Of a stretch of 64,000 nt of DNA, positions 1 through 11,837 are shown piece by piece; positions within the stretch are counted from its first letter, which is position 1; the number at the start of each line of letters is the position of its first letter. The stretch lies in NCBI GenBank assembly GCA_033296885.1, contig MU863923.1, positions 62,001-126,000 of the forward strand, written 5' to 3'. The notes below the pieces were generated by a model. That model was not told where the DNA came from. It saw nothing but the letters and a program-made list of their open reading frames with translations, and made no database searches. A program made the translations under genes and the position numbers. The stretch is from Triangularia verruculosa. Its lineage: Eukaryota > Ascomycota > Sordariomycetes > Sordariales > Podosporaceae.

Positions 1-2940
1 GCATACCCGGAACTGCTGCGGTCCTATCGAATTGCTCACGGACGGGTCATGCTGATCGAACCTTTTGAGAAGACTTTGAAGGAAAACACGCCATTGGCCT
101 CGATTGCCGAACCTCAGGCTCTTGTTGAGTACCTTAATCAGGTTAATCTCAAAAGTGACATGGTCATGGAGGAGCTCAAGCGTGTTACTACTGAAAAGGA
201 TTCCCACAAGAAGAAGGCAGACGAAGCGGAAAGGCAATTGGTCGCCCTAAACAACGAACTCTCCAACAAGACCAGTGAGACAGAAAAGGAAGTAGCCGCT
301 CTCAAGGAGCAGATTGCTGCATTGAAGGTCGACAAACCATCCAGCCCACCCGTTGAGCACGACGAGGCTTCCAAAAAGGACGAAACTGCAGAGGGTCCCG
401 GAGAAGGCCCCAAGAGCGAGTCCTTCTTCTCCTATGACAATGAGATCCCAGAATTACAAGCCGAGGTGGAAAAGAAGACGGAACAGATTGAGCAGCTTGA
501 GATCGAGGTTCACACGTTGAAGGAGGAACTTTCCGTGGCCAAAGAGCATAGTGCCGGCTTGGTGGAGAGTCTCGAAACTGCTGTGCGCGAATTGGGCGAA
601 TCTAAAGATGCTGCGGCTTTAAAGGCCTCGTTCGAAGCACAACTCACCGCTAGGAATACCGAGATTGAGACTTTGACAGAGCGTGCCAACACAGCGAGGG
701 TCGCGATCAAAGAGCTCGAAACGAAGGTGGAGCAGGGGAAGCAAACAATCAAGGAGAAGGAGACGAAGCTTTCTTCAGCATCAAACCGCAACAAGGACCT
801 GGAGGAGGAGCTGAAGACTATCACGGAGGCAAAGGAGAACCTCGACACGAAGATACAGGGGTTCAATTCTGAAATCCAGACACTGAAGAAGGCCAAGGCA
901 CAGGATGAAGCCAAGATTGAAGAACTGGATAGGAAGCTCCAAAAGGCTGCCGCGACCCCAGTTTCGACACCTGCTACCACTACTGCGACTCCGGCTACCC
1001 TTGCAGCACAGCCCGGAGCGGGTGGTGGCAAGAAGAAGAACAATAAGAAAAAGAAGAAGGGCGGTGCCGCCGGCGGCGTGGCTGCTGCTGCCCCTGAACC
1101 TACTGCCACCGAGGCATCATCTGCAGAGCAGCCGCCTTCTTCGCCAGTATTGGGGCCATCCACCGAGGAGTTGCAGACCGAGCTGGCCCGTCTTCAAGAA
1201 GAGTTGGTCGAGAAGGACCAGCGGATCGACAGGTTATCAAAGCAGAGGAAGACGGAGGAGGATCTTCGTGAAGAGATTGAAAACCTCCAAGAGAACTTGA
1301 TGACCATTGGGCACGACCATGTGGAAGCCAAGCGAAAGATCAAGGAACTAGAAGCTGAGAAGAGGGAGCTCAAAGAACGCATTGCGGAACTCGAAAAGGA
1401 GGTGGAGACCGCCGCCGCTGGGGCTCAGGTCAATACTAAACTTCAGGGCGAGCACGAGTCGCTGAAGCAGGAGTTCGATGATCTCAAGATGAAATCCTCA
1501 ACCTTGCAGTCTGATTTGGCTGCTGCCCAACAGCTAGCGCAGACCAGATACAAGGATCTTACTGATCTTCGGGACATGCTTCAGAAGGCGCAGCCTGAGC
1601 TTAAGAGCCTCAGGCAAGAATCAGCCCTGCTGAAGACGACCAAAGAGGAACTTGCGGCCAAGACTGCCGAGTTGCGCAACCTCGAGAAACGCGAGAGAGA
1701 CCTCAAGACGGAACTCACCCGCGCGCAGCGCCTTGCGACTGATCGCGAAGCTGAAATTAAAACACTCCACGAAAAGGTCTCTCAAGAGACAAATGCTCGG
1801 TTGAAGCTGGAGGACGAACGCCGCGTTGCTGGCCGTGACCTCCGCCGCTCAGAAGCCGAGAAGATTGAAATTTCAGCCCGAGAAGAAAAGGTTTCCCGAG
1901 AGCTACAGCGAGTTCAGGAGGAGGCATCCAAGCTCCGCCCACGCATTGGCCAACTCGAAGATGAACTCAATAGACTAAGAAAGGAACAAATTTCTCTTCG
2001 GGAGGAGGTGAAGGCCAAGACGAACCAGTACTCTAGTGCACAGAGTCTTATTGGAAGCATGCGTGACGAGACTGCGGAACTGCGCCTGCAGCTCAAGGAG
2101 AGCCAGTCCCAAGTGGAGAACCTCGAGGAGGAACTTGCCGATACGCGCAAGATGTTGGATGAACGCACCCGCGATACTGATACGATGCGTAAGCTCCTTG
2201 CCGGAGCTGACGAGCGCGCTGAAAGCAGATTACATGAAATGCGCAGCAAGATGGAGGCTGCTATCGAGGAGAGAGATCGACTGGAAGATGAGTCATCGTC
2301 CCTCGCCCGCCGCAAATCGCGGGAGACCGAGGAGCTTAGGCAAAAGGTCCGTGACTTGGAGCGCGAAGTCAAGGAGCTCACCAGCGAGAAGGACAGTCTT
2401 GAGCGCGAGGAACGCGAGTGGCGCCGTAGGAGGCAGGAGTTGGAGTCTATCGAAGAAAGGGCGGAAACAGAAGTCATCGAGATGCGAACTACCGTCTCCA
2501 ACCTCCGCTCTACTCTTGATGCGTCGGAGCTGCAGGTTCGGGAGCACGAGAGGAAAGCAACGGAGCTGCGTCGGGCGCTGGACGATTACCGGTTGAGGTA
2601 TGACAAGTTGAACAAGGAGGTCAAGACGCTGCAGGCCAAGTTGTCGTCGGCCGCGGCAAGCCCCAGCAGGGCCTCGCAGGATTCGATTCGTTCCGGCAGT
2701 GTCAACGGGGCGGGTAGCGCGGATGCGATGTATCTCAAGACGATTTTACTACAGTTCTTGGAGCAGAAGGACAATAGGCTGAGGGCTCAGCTGGTGCCGG
2801 TGCTTGGGAAGTTGCTCAAGTTTGACAAGTGAGTCTATTTTCAGGCCAGAGAAATGGCGTCCTTGTTGCTAACCGCGCTTTGCTTTAGGTCTGACGAGCA
2901 AAAGTGGCTCGCCGCTATCCAGCATATCAACAGCAGGTAG
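1..2940 (+). CDS. GRIP-domain golgin, Imh1-like (5' partial)
   Basis: This is a long coiled-coil protein of the trans-Golgi golgin class, expected to tether vesicles after Arl1 recruits it through the C-terminal GRIP domain. The frame is open from base 1 and the residues before the first ATG (base 49) read as coding, so the start lies outside the window. At least 959 residues are visible. Heptad-rich sequence fills almost the whole length, broken by an Ala/Pro/Thr-rich stretch with a lysine/asparagine basic patch near residues 315-350. The GRIP domain occupies about the last 50 residues and begins at YLKTILLQFLE, with the conserved Tyr. One intron (2829-2888, GTGAGT...TTTAG, 60 nt) splits the GRIP domain; the second exon adds 16 residues ending AAIQHINSR. 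Without this exon the domain would be cut short. The family assignment rests on the GRIP domain and N-terminal pattern and is strong; the exact orthologue is inferred. Confidence 0.9.
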
Positions 2941-5159
2941 CCTTCACAACCTTGAGACAAGGGGGCGAGTGGGCCTTCAAACCGCGCGCTTTCTTTACTT
3001 TGTACTTTTAAACTTATACAGTTGGCTATCTCTATAGCCATGTCCTCCCCGGTAAGCGGGAGACATCAAGAGCACTTGTAGGATAATGGAACCAGCGTAT
3101 GGCCTGCCGTGATGTCGCATCATGAACTGGTTTGCCATGGCCAACTTTTCGCTTCATGCCAACGTCCCCTGACGGATGCCGCGGCAGGCATTGATGGTCT
3201 GCCATGCCAACCTGTTGACCGCTTTCCTCGTGTACGAAAATGGAGAATAGGGAAATATCTTACATGCAGCTGAGGGATGACAACAGCAACGTGTGGATGG
3301 TCCGACTCCTATAGAGATCAGATGGGCTTCACCAAGTCGACAGGCGGGATAAAGAAGGTGATATTGCGCAGGATATGTCGTGTAACTTGGCGTATTCACC
3401 GCGTTGCTCGGCCGTCCACTTCGTTTGTCGGGTTCAGTCTGCCTTGCAAATATGTGGATGGGTGAGAAATGGCCTCATGCACTCTCCCGCCTCAACCACA
3501 GAGGTTCAAGACGGGTAAGTGAAAGGAACCTGGCCATGACCAAGAAAATGAATCAGCGTCAGAGTCGGTAGAGAGGTTATCTGAATCAGATGGTGTGGTC
3601 GGTTATGGAAAGCACAGCTCGCTTCCCAGCGGTCCGAGTCTTTTGGATCATGGAGCAGCAGCTCCCCGAACTAGAGCAAATATTGGTACTGTACAAGTGA
3701 GCTAGTTACGCCGTGTAAAGACCGACTGCCTCATGTTCGTCTGCAGGATCGAGGGAATGCCCACAGCCGGTCCCTCCGTATCATACTACCCGTCTATCCC
3801 GCTCTTCTCCGTGATGTTGGTGTGTCAGCCAGCTTTGGGTTGCCTTGAACAGAACACGAAAAGCCATGACATAAGATCTTCGTTGGGCTTGTTGGCCGGA
3901 GCTTTTAGGGAGTTGATCAACGCATCTTCAACCGAGCCACTGAGGCCAATATCGACGCAGTATCTTTATCCGTGAAGTACTCCTACCCTGTCCGCCCCCT
4001 GATCTGTGTCGCACCTCCTTTGGTACCAACCATTGCACCCCGCGGGGGCATCGAAAGGAGGCAAGAGCCTCCCACTCCCTCACCAGTTCAGCTGACCGGC
4101 CATGCATGGTTGGGTTCCACAGCGAAGTGGTTGCCTGGCAGATCCTTTCCAGGCTGTGTTTTATCTGCTCTCAGGCTTCGCCTCTCACATGTTGTCAACA
4201 TCTACCCTGGACGAACCTACGAATAGACAACCAACGCGTCGTCCCGCCATTCCACTTGACGACCGTAACCTCTCCAACCTCGTAGAGGGATGATTCTGCG
4301 GCAGGTTGCCACAATTCCTGGCCAGGTCACGCAGTACATACCTTGCCTTTCCTCATGATGACACGGAACGTGCCACGGCCCGGAGCCGGGCGGGCACCAA
4401 GGGAACTTCCCATTGCCGTTATAGGGACACCATTATGTGCGCAGCCGTATACGGCACTCGGAGCTGGCCTGCCTTCTTCCCCATCGGGTAAGTAACACAC
4501 GGATTCCCGCCGTGTCTCCTTCCTGTCATCTGTCACGATCCAACCACTCCACGTTGCACAACCGAACGTTGGCGGACAAAACACGCCAGTGAGATTCAGG
4601 AGGGCAGATGCTCCCCACGAGGAGCCAGGGTTCGACGACAGCAAGTGGGCGGGAAGCATCACGCCAGTGGGCGGTTTGCTGCCTTAGGCCTCGGGATCTC
4701 GATGCCGGCCCGGCAGTCTGGACATGCTGGGTCCATCCCCAACGTCCACCCCGTCTCATCCACACGCCTAGCCGTTGGCCTTTTCTTGCTGCATTGGAAC
4801 ACAACAGAGCACACAGCTATGGGGATGCACAGTGCGTGAATCGCAGGTTCCGTCCACTCTGCATGTTCTGTCCTCTGTCAACTGCAGGCATGGAAGCCTT
4901 CCGCTCTCCGCGCGGGTTATGGAGGGACGGAAGCCTTTCCCATTGCTCGGCATTTCGGCAAATCCGCTACTACGTTCTCCAACCGACTACGGATTTGACA
5001 TCGCGGCCACTGCTGCCCCCGGAATAGAAGGCTTTGCTATCATGATATATCTAGGGCGGCCAAGGTGCTTTCATTGGCAATCTTTTGTCCTTCTCTATTT
5101 CGAGTACCTTGAGAACATCCAGGCCCGTCCTCGCTTTAAGAAGTTGACATATTACGACG
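2941..5159. other. Intergenic region, no gene recognised
   Basis: Only short overlapping reading frames (under 140 codons) occur on both strands. None shows a recognisable domain, a plausible splice pattern or low-complexity coding character. It separates the golgin from the dioxygenase paralogue and probably carries the 3' end of one and the promoter of the other. Confidence 0.6.
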
Positions 5160-6925
5160 ATGCCCTCCCAAAAACCGTCAATATGCCCGGCAAACGCAAC
5201 ACATTCCGAAGACCCCTACAAGTATCAGTGCGGATTCGGAAACCATCATGTCACCGAAGCAATACCGGGTGTGCTCCCTCCTTGCGGTACCAACCTTCCT
5301 CAGAAATGCAGATACGGACTCTACGCTGAGCAGCTCAATGGCACCCCTTTCATCTCGCCAAGGAACATGGCTTCCAGCGTGTTTGTTCAGCCCCCTAAAA
5401 TACTCCTTTGATTCAAAGCCTGATCACCTTCATTACACAGATGGATGTATCGTGGGAAGCCGGCAGCAGCTCACCACCCGCCGGTAAAAATAGGAGGCGG
5501 AGATCATGTATGGTTCGCATTTTCATTCTCCGCAGAACATGTTTTGCTGACCTTCTTATAGATCGAATCATGTTTTCTCTCCATAAACTCGAATGCCACC
5601 TTCACGCCTCTCTCTTACACATGGGGCCCGCTCAAGAGCGATCAGTCTTTGGCATCAACTGCAGGGCCAGCTGTCACCTTTGTTCAGGGGCTCAAGACCA
5701 TCGGTGGACATGGAGACGCCACCCTTAAAGAAGGCCTTGCAGTTCATCAGTATGCGTTCGATACGGACATGCACCAGCAAGCTTTTTCAAATCATGACGG
5801 GGAGCTCTTACTGATACCACAACACGGAACATTGGATATCAAGACCGAGCTGGGTAATCTTCGCGTCAAGCCTGAATTCATTGTGGTCCTTCCTCCAGGC
5901 ATCCGGTTCTCGGTCAACATCGTCCGTGCCCTCGAGAGTCCGATGTCAAAAATCAAAGCGACCGGCTACGCACTGGAGGTTTTTGGGACTCGGTTTACAC
6001 TGCCCGATCTAGGTGTGCTAGGTGCTAACGGTTTGGCACATCCCCGAGACTTTGAATATCCAATGGCAAGATTCGACCATGACGCCGAAGATGATGGTAG
6101 ACCTTTCTGTGTCACCATCAAGCTAGCTGGCCGACTCTTTTCCTACACACAGCCACACACTCCTTTTGATGTGGTGGCGTGGAATGGAAAATATGCTCCA
6201 TACCGGTACGACTTATCACGGTTCTGCCACTTAACGGCCAACACTGACCAGCTCGATCCAACTTCTTACTGTGTCCTGACGGCCCCGAGCAAAGGGCCCG
6301 GTATGAGCTTGGTCGACTTTTGCATATTTGGTGACAAGTGGGCAGTCTCAAGGAACACACTCCGAATACCATATTATCACCGTAATATCGCGACCGAATT
6401 ATGCGGTGTCATCAGAGGTCAATACCCAGGCAGCGTGAGACCTCTTGAAGCAGGAGGTCTCAGCTTTGAACAGAGTTACATGCCGCATGGAGAGACTTAT
6501 GAAGCACACCGGAAAGCCAGTGAGGCCGCCAATGATCCGGTGAAACTGGGGGGGTCACTTTGTAAGTTTGGTTGCTCGTCCGAAGGACTCAACTAGCTGG
6601 TCCGATATTAGTGTCTAACGTTGGCTGTAAAAGTCTTCATGTTCAATGTCTCATCACACCTTGCCTTGACAAGATGGGCGACGGAGGAGCACCCTGACAT
6701 TCGGCGTGAGTTTTTTTTTAACAATTTTTCGGTATACCGTTAAGGAATTTCCTGCTGATATCACATGACTTAGTTGAACGTCCTGGCATTTGGGACTCCA
6801 TGAAGAACCATTTTGCTCATCACCTCCAAGAGGCCAATGCATGTTTATCAGGTTCTCATGGTCAACAGACCTTGACTCCTCCCAAGAGCCCAGATGGCCG
6901 CATGTTGATCGATACTAATCTCTAG
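5160..6925 (+). CDS. Homogentisate 1,2-dioxygenase paralogue (possibly a pseudogene at its 5' end)
   Basis: The encoded protein resembles homogentisate 1,2-dioxygenase, the iron enzyme that opens the ring of homogentisate in tyrosine/phenylalanine breakdown. The N-terminus has DPYKYQCGFGNHH and the GLYAEQLNGTPF segment. The main exon (5562-6561) runs from WGPLK through the cupin core. Introns 6562-6633 (GTAAGT) and 6706-6773 (GTGAGT) lead to a normal family C-terminus that ends at 6925. The iron ligands are present: His and Glu in HRNIATE and His in MPHGE, spaced 6 and 30 residues apart as in the human enzyme (335, 341, 371). The residue matching human His292 is Gln (TDQLDP), and VAWHGN reads VAWNGK. 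Between ISPR (about 5363) and TWLP the frame shifts by one without room for an intron, so the segment 5364-5561 is unresolved. No other tyrosine-pathway gene is nearby. It could be a working enzyme with another substrate or a young pseudogene. Confidence 0.75.
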
Positions 6926-7679
6926 CTCTGTGGTCAGCTGTGAGCGGGGTGAATGCCGGGTATCGGCTCGGGGGCCGCTGGGGTCCTTGTTCGGGATGAA
7001 TCCTGTCAAATGCACGTGGCGGGTGTAACCGATGTTTCTTTCTAACACAGCCTCGATAGTCTCGGGAATATCGAATTTATGATGGAACCGAAAACTTAGT
7101 ATCAACTTGGCGTTGCATTGATGTCCACATGCCCACAGTTTTTGACCATACAAGCCACCAAGCCCCCCGCCAACAACATGATAGCGGCGGCCTCGGACTT
7201 GAGCTCACACTCGGCATGCCTACAACACCCCTGGAAGAAGTGCGAAACACGGCAAAGGCGTTACCAAAGCCGCACTTTTCTTGTATTGCGACATTCGCCA
7301 AAAATCATTAGCGTGGACATTTCGGGGGTCAATTCAACCTTTGAGAGAGCCCAACGTCCCAACTGATGCACTGTGAAATCATCGCATGGTTTTTTTCTGT
7401 GTTGGCACCAAGCATAGCCTGTTCCACTCACTTCGCCCCTTAATCAAGCAAGGTCACACAAGATCTCACTGACATACCTTAGCGAATCGAAGCGCCCTCG
7501 GCCCATTTTTTTTTTGCTCACCACTTTACCCTAATAATCGAGAGCATATCATTGTTTTTGTTTCTTTCCCCTTGCTTATCAGCTCTGTTTTTTCACGAGT
7601 TCATCTACCTTGTACATATTACATTTCACGCGTGTGTGCGTGCGTGCGTGTGTGTGCTCATATTCGCAAAACAGAAAAA
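6926..7679. other. Intergenic region and 5' leader of the WD40 gene
   Basis: No gene was recognised here. The last part is a C/T-rich probable leader (7500-7610) followed by a GTGC/GT microsatellite just before the WD40 start codon. The upstream part probably carries the promoter of that gene and the 3' end of the dioxygenase paralogue. Confidence 0.5.
7629..7657 (+). repeat. GT/GTGC microsatellite in a 5' leader
   Basis: A tract of alternating GT and GTGC units ends 22 bases before the WD40 start codon. The upstream in-frame sequence is open (from 7572) but translates this tract as a Cys/Val/Arg run, so I read it as untranslated leader. Confidence 0.7.
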
Positions 7680-8888
7680 ATGACAGACTCTGCCCCACCA
7701 CCTACTTTCCGAGCCACCGTCGAAGAATCCCTGAGCGTCCCCTCGTTTGGCCCCAACGGCAGCGGCAGCGACAACGCCAGCATCACCAGCAGCACCCGGC
7801 GAAGATGGGACGACCCGCCCGAGGAGGAGCCGGGCCACAGGCTGGAGGAGAACATGACCAGCATGGTGTTTGTCAAGATGCCAAACGCCAACTACGGCGG
7901 CACCCAGGGGGAGGTCAGGACGCCGGCGACGCAGGGCGAGATTATGCAATTGGCTTTTACGCCCCGGGACACGCACGTCGCGGCGATGGTGCCGAGGCAG
8001 AACAACATCAGGAGTCACGACCCGGGCGAATCGTGCGCGCTGGTGCTCTGGACGGTCAAGGACCAGACGAGGAAGATGACGTCGCAACACGGGGTGAGGG
8101 TGCACGACGGGTTTTGCTTCCGGCCGGGGGGTCTGGAGAATGATTTGGTGGTGGTGTGCCCGTTTTACGTCAAGGGGAAAGGGCTGGATGGGTTCGATGC
8201 CAGGGTGCCGATGGTGGAGGTGTATGATGTGGGCAAGAGGGTCAGGTACAGCAAGGTGGACGTGCCGGTCAGGGCGCCGCTGGTCATGAGCGAAGACGGG
8301 GAGTTGATGGCGGGGGTGTCGACCAGGGACGGTAGTAGGGTCTTGGTCTGCGGTTTTGCCGAGAACACCAGGATACCAAAGGTCAAGGCGATGATTATCA
8401 AGCACACGGAGGAGGTGACGAGGATGGGGTTCTTGCCGGACGGGAGGGGGCTGGTGAGCGCGGGGCGGGATGGATATGTCAGGGTAACGGATCTGCATTC
8501 TGGGCAGACGCTGAAGAGGATTGAGATTGGGGCCAAGGCGGCGTGTAGCATTCTGCAGGTGGCGGGGGATGGGAACGTGGTGGTGACGGTTTGGGGGAGG
8601 GATGTGGTGTTGTGGTATTTGGAGACGGGCAGAGTGCATAATTACAACTTAAATGTGGTGAGGCAGACCGAGGGGTGGCCGTTGGCGGTCTCAAAGGACT
8701 GCCGGTATCTGGCTTGTAGGACCGAGGACGGGTTTGACGTCAGCGATGCGGCGAGTGGTGCGTTTAGGGGTGATTTTGCTATGCAGGGATCGGTCATCAC
8801 GGCAGCCGCGTTTTCAAACGACTGTACAAAGATCGCGGTGGGAAATTACGACGGGAACTTGAATGTTTTTGACATCATTACGGCATGA
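7680..8888 (+). CDS. WD40-repeat protein, function unknown
   Basis: This intronless gene encodes 402 residues. An acidic/Ser-rich N-terminus (about 1-60) is followed by blades of a beta-propeller. Recognisable repeats are around HTEEVTRMGFLPDGRGLVSA followed by GRDGYVRVTDL, the block VAGDGNVVVTVWGRDVVLWYL, and the last blade ITAAAFSNDCTKIAVGNYDG ending in LNVFDI. Most blades are weak WD40s, so the propeller is probably divergent; the family usually serves as a protein-interaction platform and no catalytic role is expected. I chose the ATG at 7680 over the in-frame codon at 7572 because the intervening bases are a microsatellite-bearing leader. No partner can be named from context. Confidence 0.85.
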   Translation: MTDSAPPPTFRATVEESLSVPSFGPNGSGSDNASITSSTRRRWDDPPEEEPGHRLEENMTSMVFVKMPNANYGGTQGEVRTPATQGEIMQLAFTPRDTHVAAMVPRQNNIRSHDPGESCALVLWTVKDQTRKMTSQHGVRVHDGFCFRPGGLENDLVVVCPFYVKGKGLDGFDARVPMVEVYDVGKRVRYSKVDVPVRAPLVMSEDGELMAGVSTRDGSRVLVCGFAENTRIPKVKAMIIKHTEEVTRMGFLPDGRGLVSAGRDGYVRVTDLHSGQTLKRIEIGAKAACSILQVAGDGNVVVTVWGRDVVLWYLETGRVHNYNLNVVRQTEGWPLAVSKDCRYLACRTEDGFDVSDAASGAFRGDFAMQGSVITAAAFSNDCTKIAVGNYDGNLNVFDIITA

Positions 8889-9375
8889 TGGGATCCATGT
8901 TTTATTGGATTGGATAATGACAGGTTTTTGTTATGGGTTTGGGCAAATGATACCACTAGATACCAATAATTAGAGCTTTTTATTCTGTTTGAGCTTTGAG
9001 ATGACCGAAGAGCCTTTGGTTACTGGAAACTCGAGAGACCTATACCACTACGTTGCACTTCCATAGGAATACAATACCCTTAAACACAGTGAGGAACAAA
9101 GTACAAGTCACAAAGGCATTGTTGGCAACACCAGTTTCGGTAAAGTTTCAGTAAGGTATCAACACCTTTGTTGCTCCAAAGTCTCGTGGATTGGGATCGA
9201 GACACAAACGGTATTTGGCTATCAAGGGACACTTCTACTCAAAGTATTAAAGACTTCCGAGTTCTAACTTTGAAATGTCACTGTCTGCCAGAACACTTCA
9301 TACCATTTGCGAAATTCAATCAGCATTTGTAACGAACAAGCCCTTCGATTAGCCATCCCACGAACTTTCGGAAGT
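8889..9375. other. Intergenic region, no gene recognised
   Basis: This short AT-leaning spacer lies between the WD40 gene and the 74-aa gene and presumably holds the 3' end of the first and the promoter of the second. No motif was identified. Confidence 0.5.
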
Positions 9376-9600
9376 ATGCCTTCTAACTCCAACACCAACG
9401 GTTCAAACACTGAGCCTGCCTCTTCCGCTACGCCGAACACAAACACGGCTACGGCCAAGCCATCAGCCGCTGATGACAAGAGCCACAGTGGCAACACCAA
9501 TACTTTCACACATGACGCCGTACCTGGCGACTACGGCACCATGACTGGAGATCACTTCAAGAATCTTGCCCAGCAGCTGAAGGACAGGCAAAAGAAATAG
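9376..9600 (+). CDS. Small hydrophilic protein (74 aa), unknown
   Basis: A 74-residue reading frame starts at ATG 9376; an in-frame codon at 9307 would add 23 residues that look non-coding. The first 45 residues are almost entirely Ser, Asn, Thr, Ala and Pro. The C-terminal third is more ordered: HDAVPGDYGTMTGDHFKNLA followed by a Lys-rich helix. The composition and the sharply different C-terminal motif suggest a real small protein, mostly disordered with one short conserved segment. I do not recognise a family. It sits downstream of the WD40 gene and tail-to-tail with the kinase-like gene. Confidence 0.55.
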   Translation: MPSNSNTNGSNTEPASSATPNTNTATAKPSAADDKSHSGNTNTFTHDAVPGDYGTMTGDHFKNLAQQLKDRQKK

Positions 9601-9894
9601 ACAAGAGTGTTGGGTGGAGCAAAAAGGAACATGGTTGAGCGACGATTTTTGATTTCTAGACTTTTGAGTTAATACCACATACATTCAGATCTCTGTCACG
9701 TATTTACTTTTCTTGATAACTTGCCGTGTAATGATTGATATTAGCATGACCAAAAGAAATACCCTGTCGCAAACACGACAGCTATCTCTGTATTGAAAAC
9801 ACCGTGGATTAAAATCGTTAAAGCCAGAAACGCCAATTTCCCCTTAACCACCTGTAGACTTTGCCTTTGTTCCATGCAAGAACCCATGGCCGAC

Positions 9895-11837
9895 TCATAT
9901 TTGCCATGCGACACCTCCTAGCGGCTTCGCCAACGGTCCACTCCGGTTCAACGAAGTCTGCGCAACTTGCCTGGCAGCATGAACCAAATCCTTGGCCTGT
10001 GTAGCTTTTTCTGCCGCCTCCTTTGCCTCCTTTGCAGCCTCCTTGGCCTCGTCTCCCGCTTTTTTCGCCAGGTCGGTCGCTTCCCTGACAGCATTGATGG
10101 CTTGGAGCAGCTCTTCGCGGTCCTGGGCACTGAGCCGAGATGCTTCACCCACGTCCTCTGCCCCGCGACGTCTCTTGAGGCTGCTCCCAAACGGGGTGCT
10201 GCCCCCGCTCTTCTGCGCGCTGTTGAGTATGGACGACTCAAAGGGGCTGCTGGACATGGCCAGCGTCGCCACCAGCCACGCTGAAATGTCCTCCTGATTG
10301 ACTGAGACAGGCGGTGGTTCGAGCCGCCTTAGTTGCTTTGAACCGGCGATCTTGCCGGTGGCGAGCCGTTTCGCTCCCGTTTCAGCCAGCTGTCTCTCTG
10401 GCTTTCGGACCCAACTGAAAAAGGGGTCCATGTCGGGTTCGACGTTCTCGGGGTCGCGGTCCCAGTACGTGGTCAGGTCGACCTCGATCTCTGCTTTCGT
10501 GCCTTTGTGAAATACCCTCCTGATACTGGGAGTTTGTGCCAGGTCTAGCCTTTTGACACCTCTACGTAGAGCGGCATGTCTTCTCGCACTCTGGAGGCTA
10601 CAGCGAAGAAAATCTTTGTGTTAGTAGAGGTCAAAGCCACGACTTGGAGGTGGTTTCATGGAGGCAAAACTTACGAGTTGTAACAAATCTGAGCGGGGTT
10701 GTCATTCGCAAAGTCATTACCGAGTCTAACTAGAGGGTGAGACTCCCATGTGTCCGATGGCTGTAGCGCTTTGGGGTCGAAGTTGTCTATTTCCTCGGGG
10801 TGCCGTACGACATGGGCATGGATGACCTTGATCAGAGCATATACGTCTTTGAGCTGAACGTCGTCATCTGCCTTGCTGTCAAACGCCGTGATGCCACCAA
10901 GGTCTGTGAGCTTGGCCCTCGGTTTGTTCCCGTCAGATTCGTCGATCCAAATGTTGTCAATGGTGATGCGGTTGTGCAGAAGCTTCATGTGTTCATTCAG
11001 ATTGGTGACAGCCTTGAAGAGTTGCTGGACGTGGGCGAGCGTGAAGAGCCGGCTGACATTTTGACTCAACGGGCTTCCCGAAAAGTATGCAGTCAGGAAT
11101 CCAACAACTACTTCGCCCTTGTCATCCATGACGGGATGGAGATATTTCTCAAAGTGCGGAAACTCCCCGATCTTGTGTTTAACGTGAAGCCAATGCTCCC
11201 GCAGACTGTCCTGGCCAGGGCCAGGGAGAGCGGCATATTTGAAAAAGGCCTTTTCCGGTTCCAATTTGTGCTTGTCGCGGTACGAGACAAGATCGAAGTT
11301 TGGGCCAAGTCTCTCGATTTCAAGCAGCTCGGAAATCTTGAACCTTGCTCTCTCTTCATCCAGGAAGCCTGTCTCTCTCGGAAAGGGATAGTGGCAGTGA
11401 TGGCGAATCCGCAGCTCGCTCTTGAAAAGGGCCTTCCACCTGCTCAGCAAATGGTCGCCAGGATTGGTCACATATGGCGTTGATTCTTTCCAGTCAATAA
11501 TTAGAATATCTTTTTTGGAGTCGAGCTCGTCGGTCCATTTCACGAGCCAGTTCTGGACAATTTGCCGCCATCTTGCGTTGGAAGTTGCTTCGTAAGATTC
11601 TGGTGTTTCCGGATCATTCCACGGTTTGATGTCAGGACGGTTCTTGCGGTCCACCGCCAACCATATCCCTTGGCGCCGGTCATGATCAGAAAAGTAGAAG
11701 ACATCGGTTGGGAATGACTGTGATGGGTCCTCTTTCAGCAGGCCCTTGATCTTTGTGGGCGGGCAGATGAGACTGAATCGACTCTCTTCACTTATCGTCA
11801 TGGCGGAGATTTGAAACTGCAGATAACGGGAGAGCAA
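9895..11837 (-). CDS. Fungal protein-kinase-like (probable pseudokinase) protein
   Basis: Two exons (11837-10675 and 10597-9895) joined across a 77-nt intron (GTAAGT...TGTAG) encode 621 residues; a second in-frame ATG at 11801 would remove 12. The C-terminal lobe of a kinase fold is visible: LLHNRITIDNIWID at about residues 286-299 lies where HRDxKxxN is expected, then LTDLGG at 311-316 in place of DFG, then an acidic turn and a helix resembling the region after the activation loop. The loop Asp is Arg (HNR), so catalysis by the usual mechanism is unlikely, although the DLG Asp that binds metal is kept. The last 120 residues hold a basic KRRR patch and an Ala/Lys/Glu helix with repeated KEAAKEAKEAAEKA. 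It diverges from Ssk1/RRG-1, with about 0.7 kb between the start codons. The kinase-like call is by motif only. Confidence 0.75.

Noticed and set aside
7626..8639. A 337-codon minus-strand frame over the WD40 gene
   Set aside because: His/Pro/Arg-rich shadow of the GC-rich WD40 coding strand; no start context or domain.
10308..10330. GGTTCGAGCC, resembling a tRNA T arm
   Set aside because: It lies within the coding exon of the kinase-like gene and no acceptor, D or anticodon stems fit around it.
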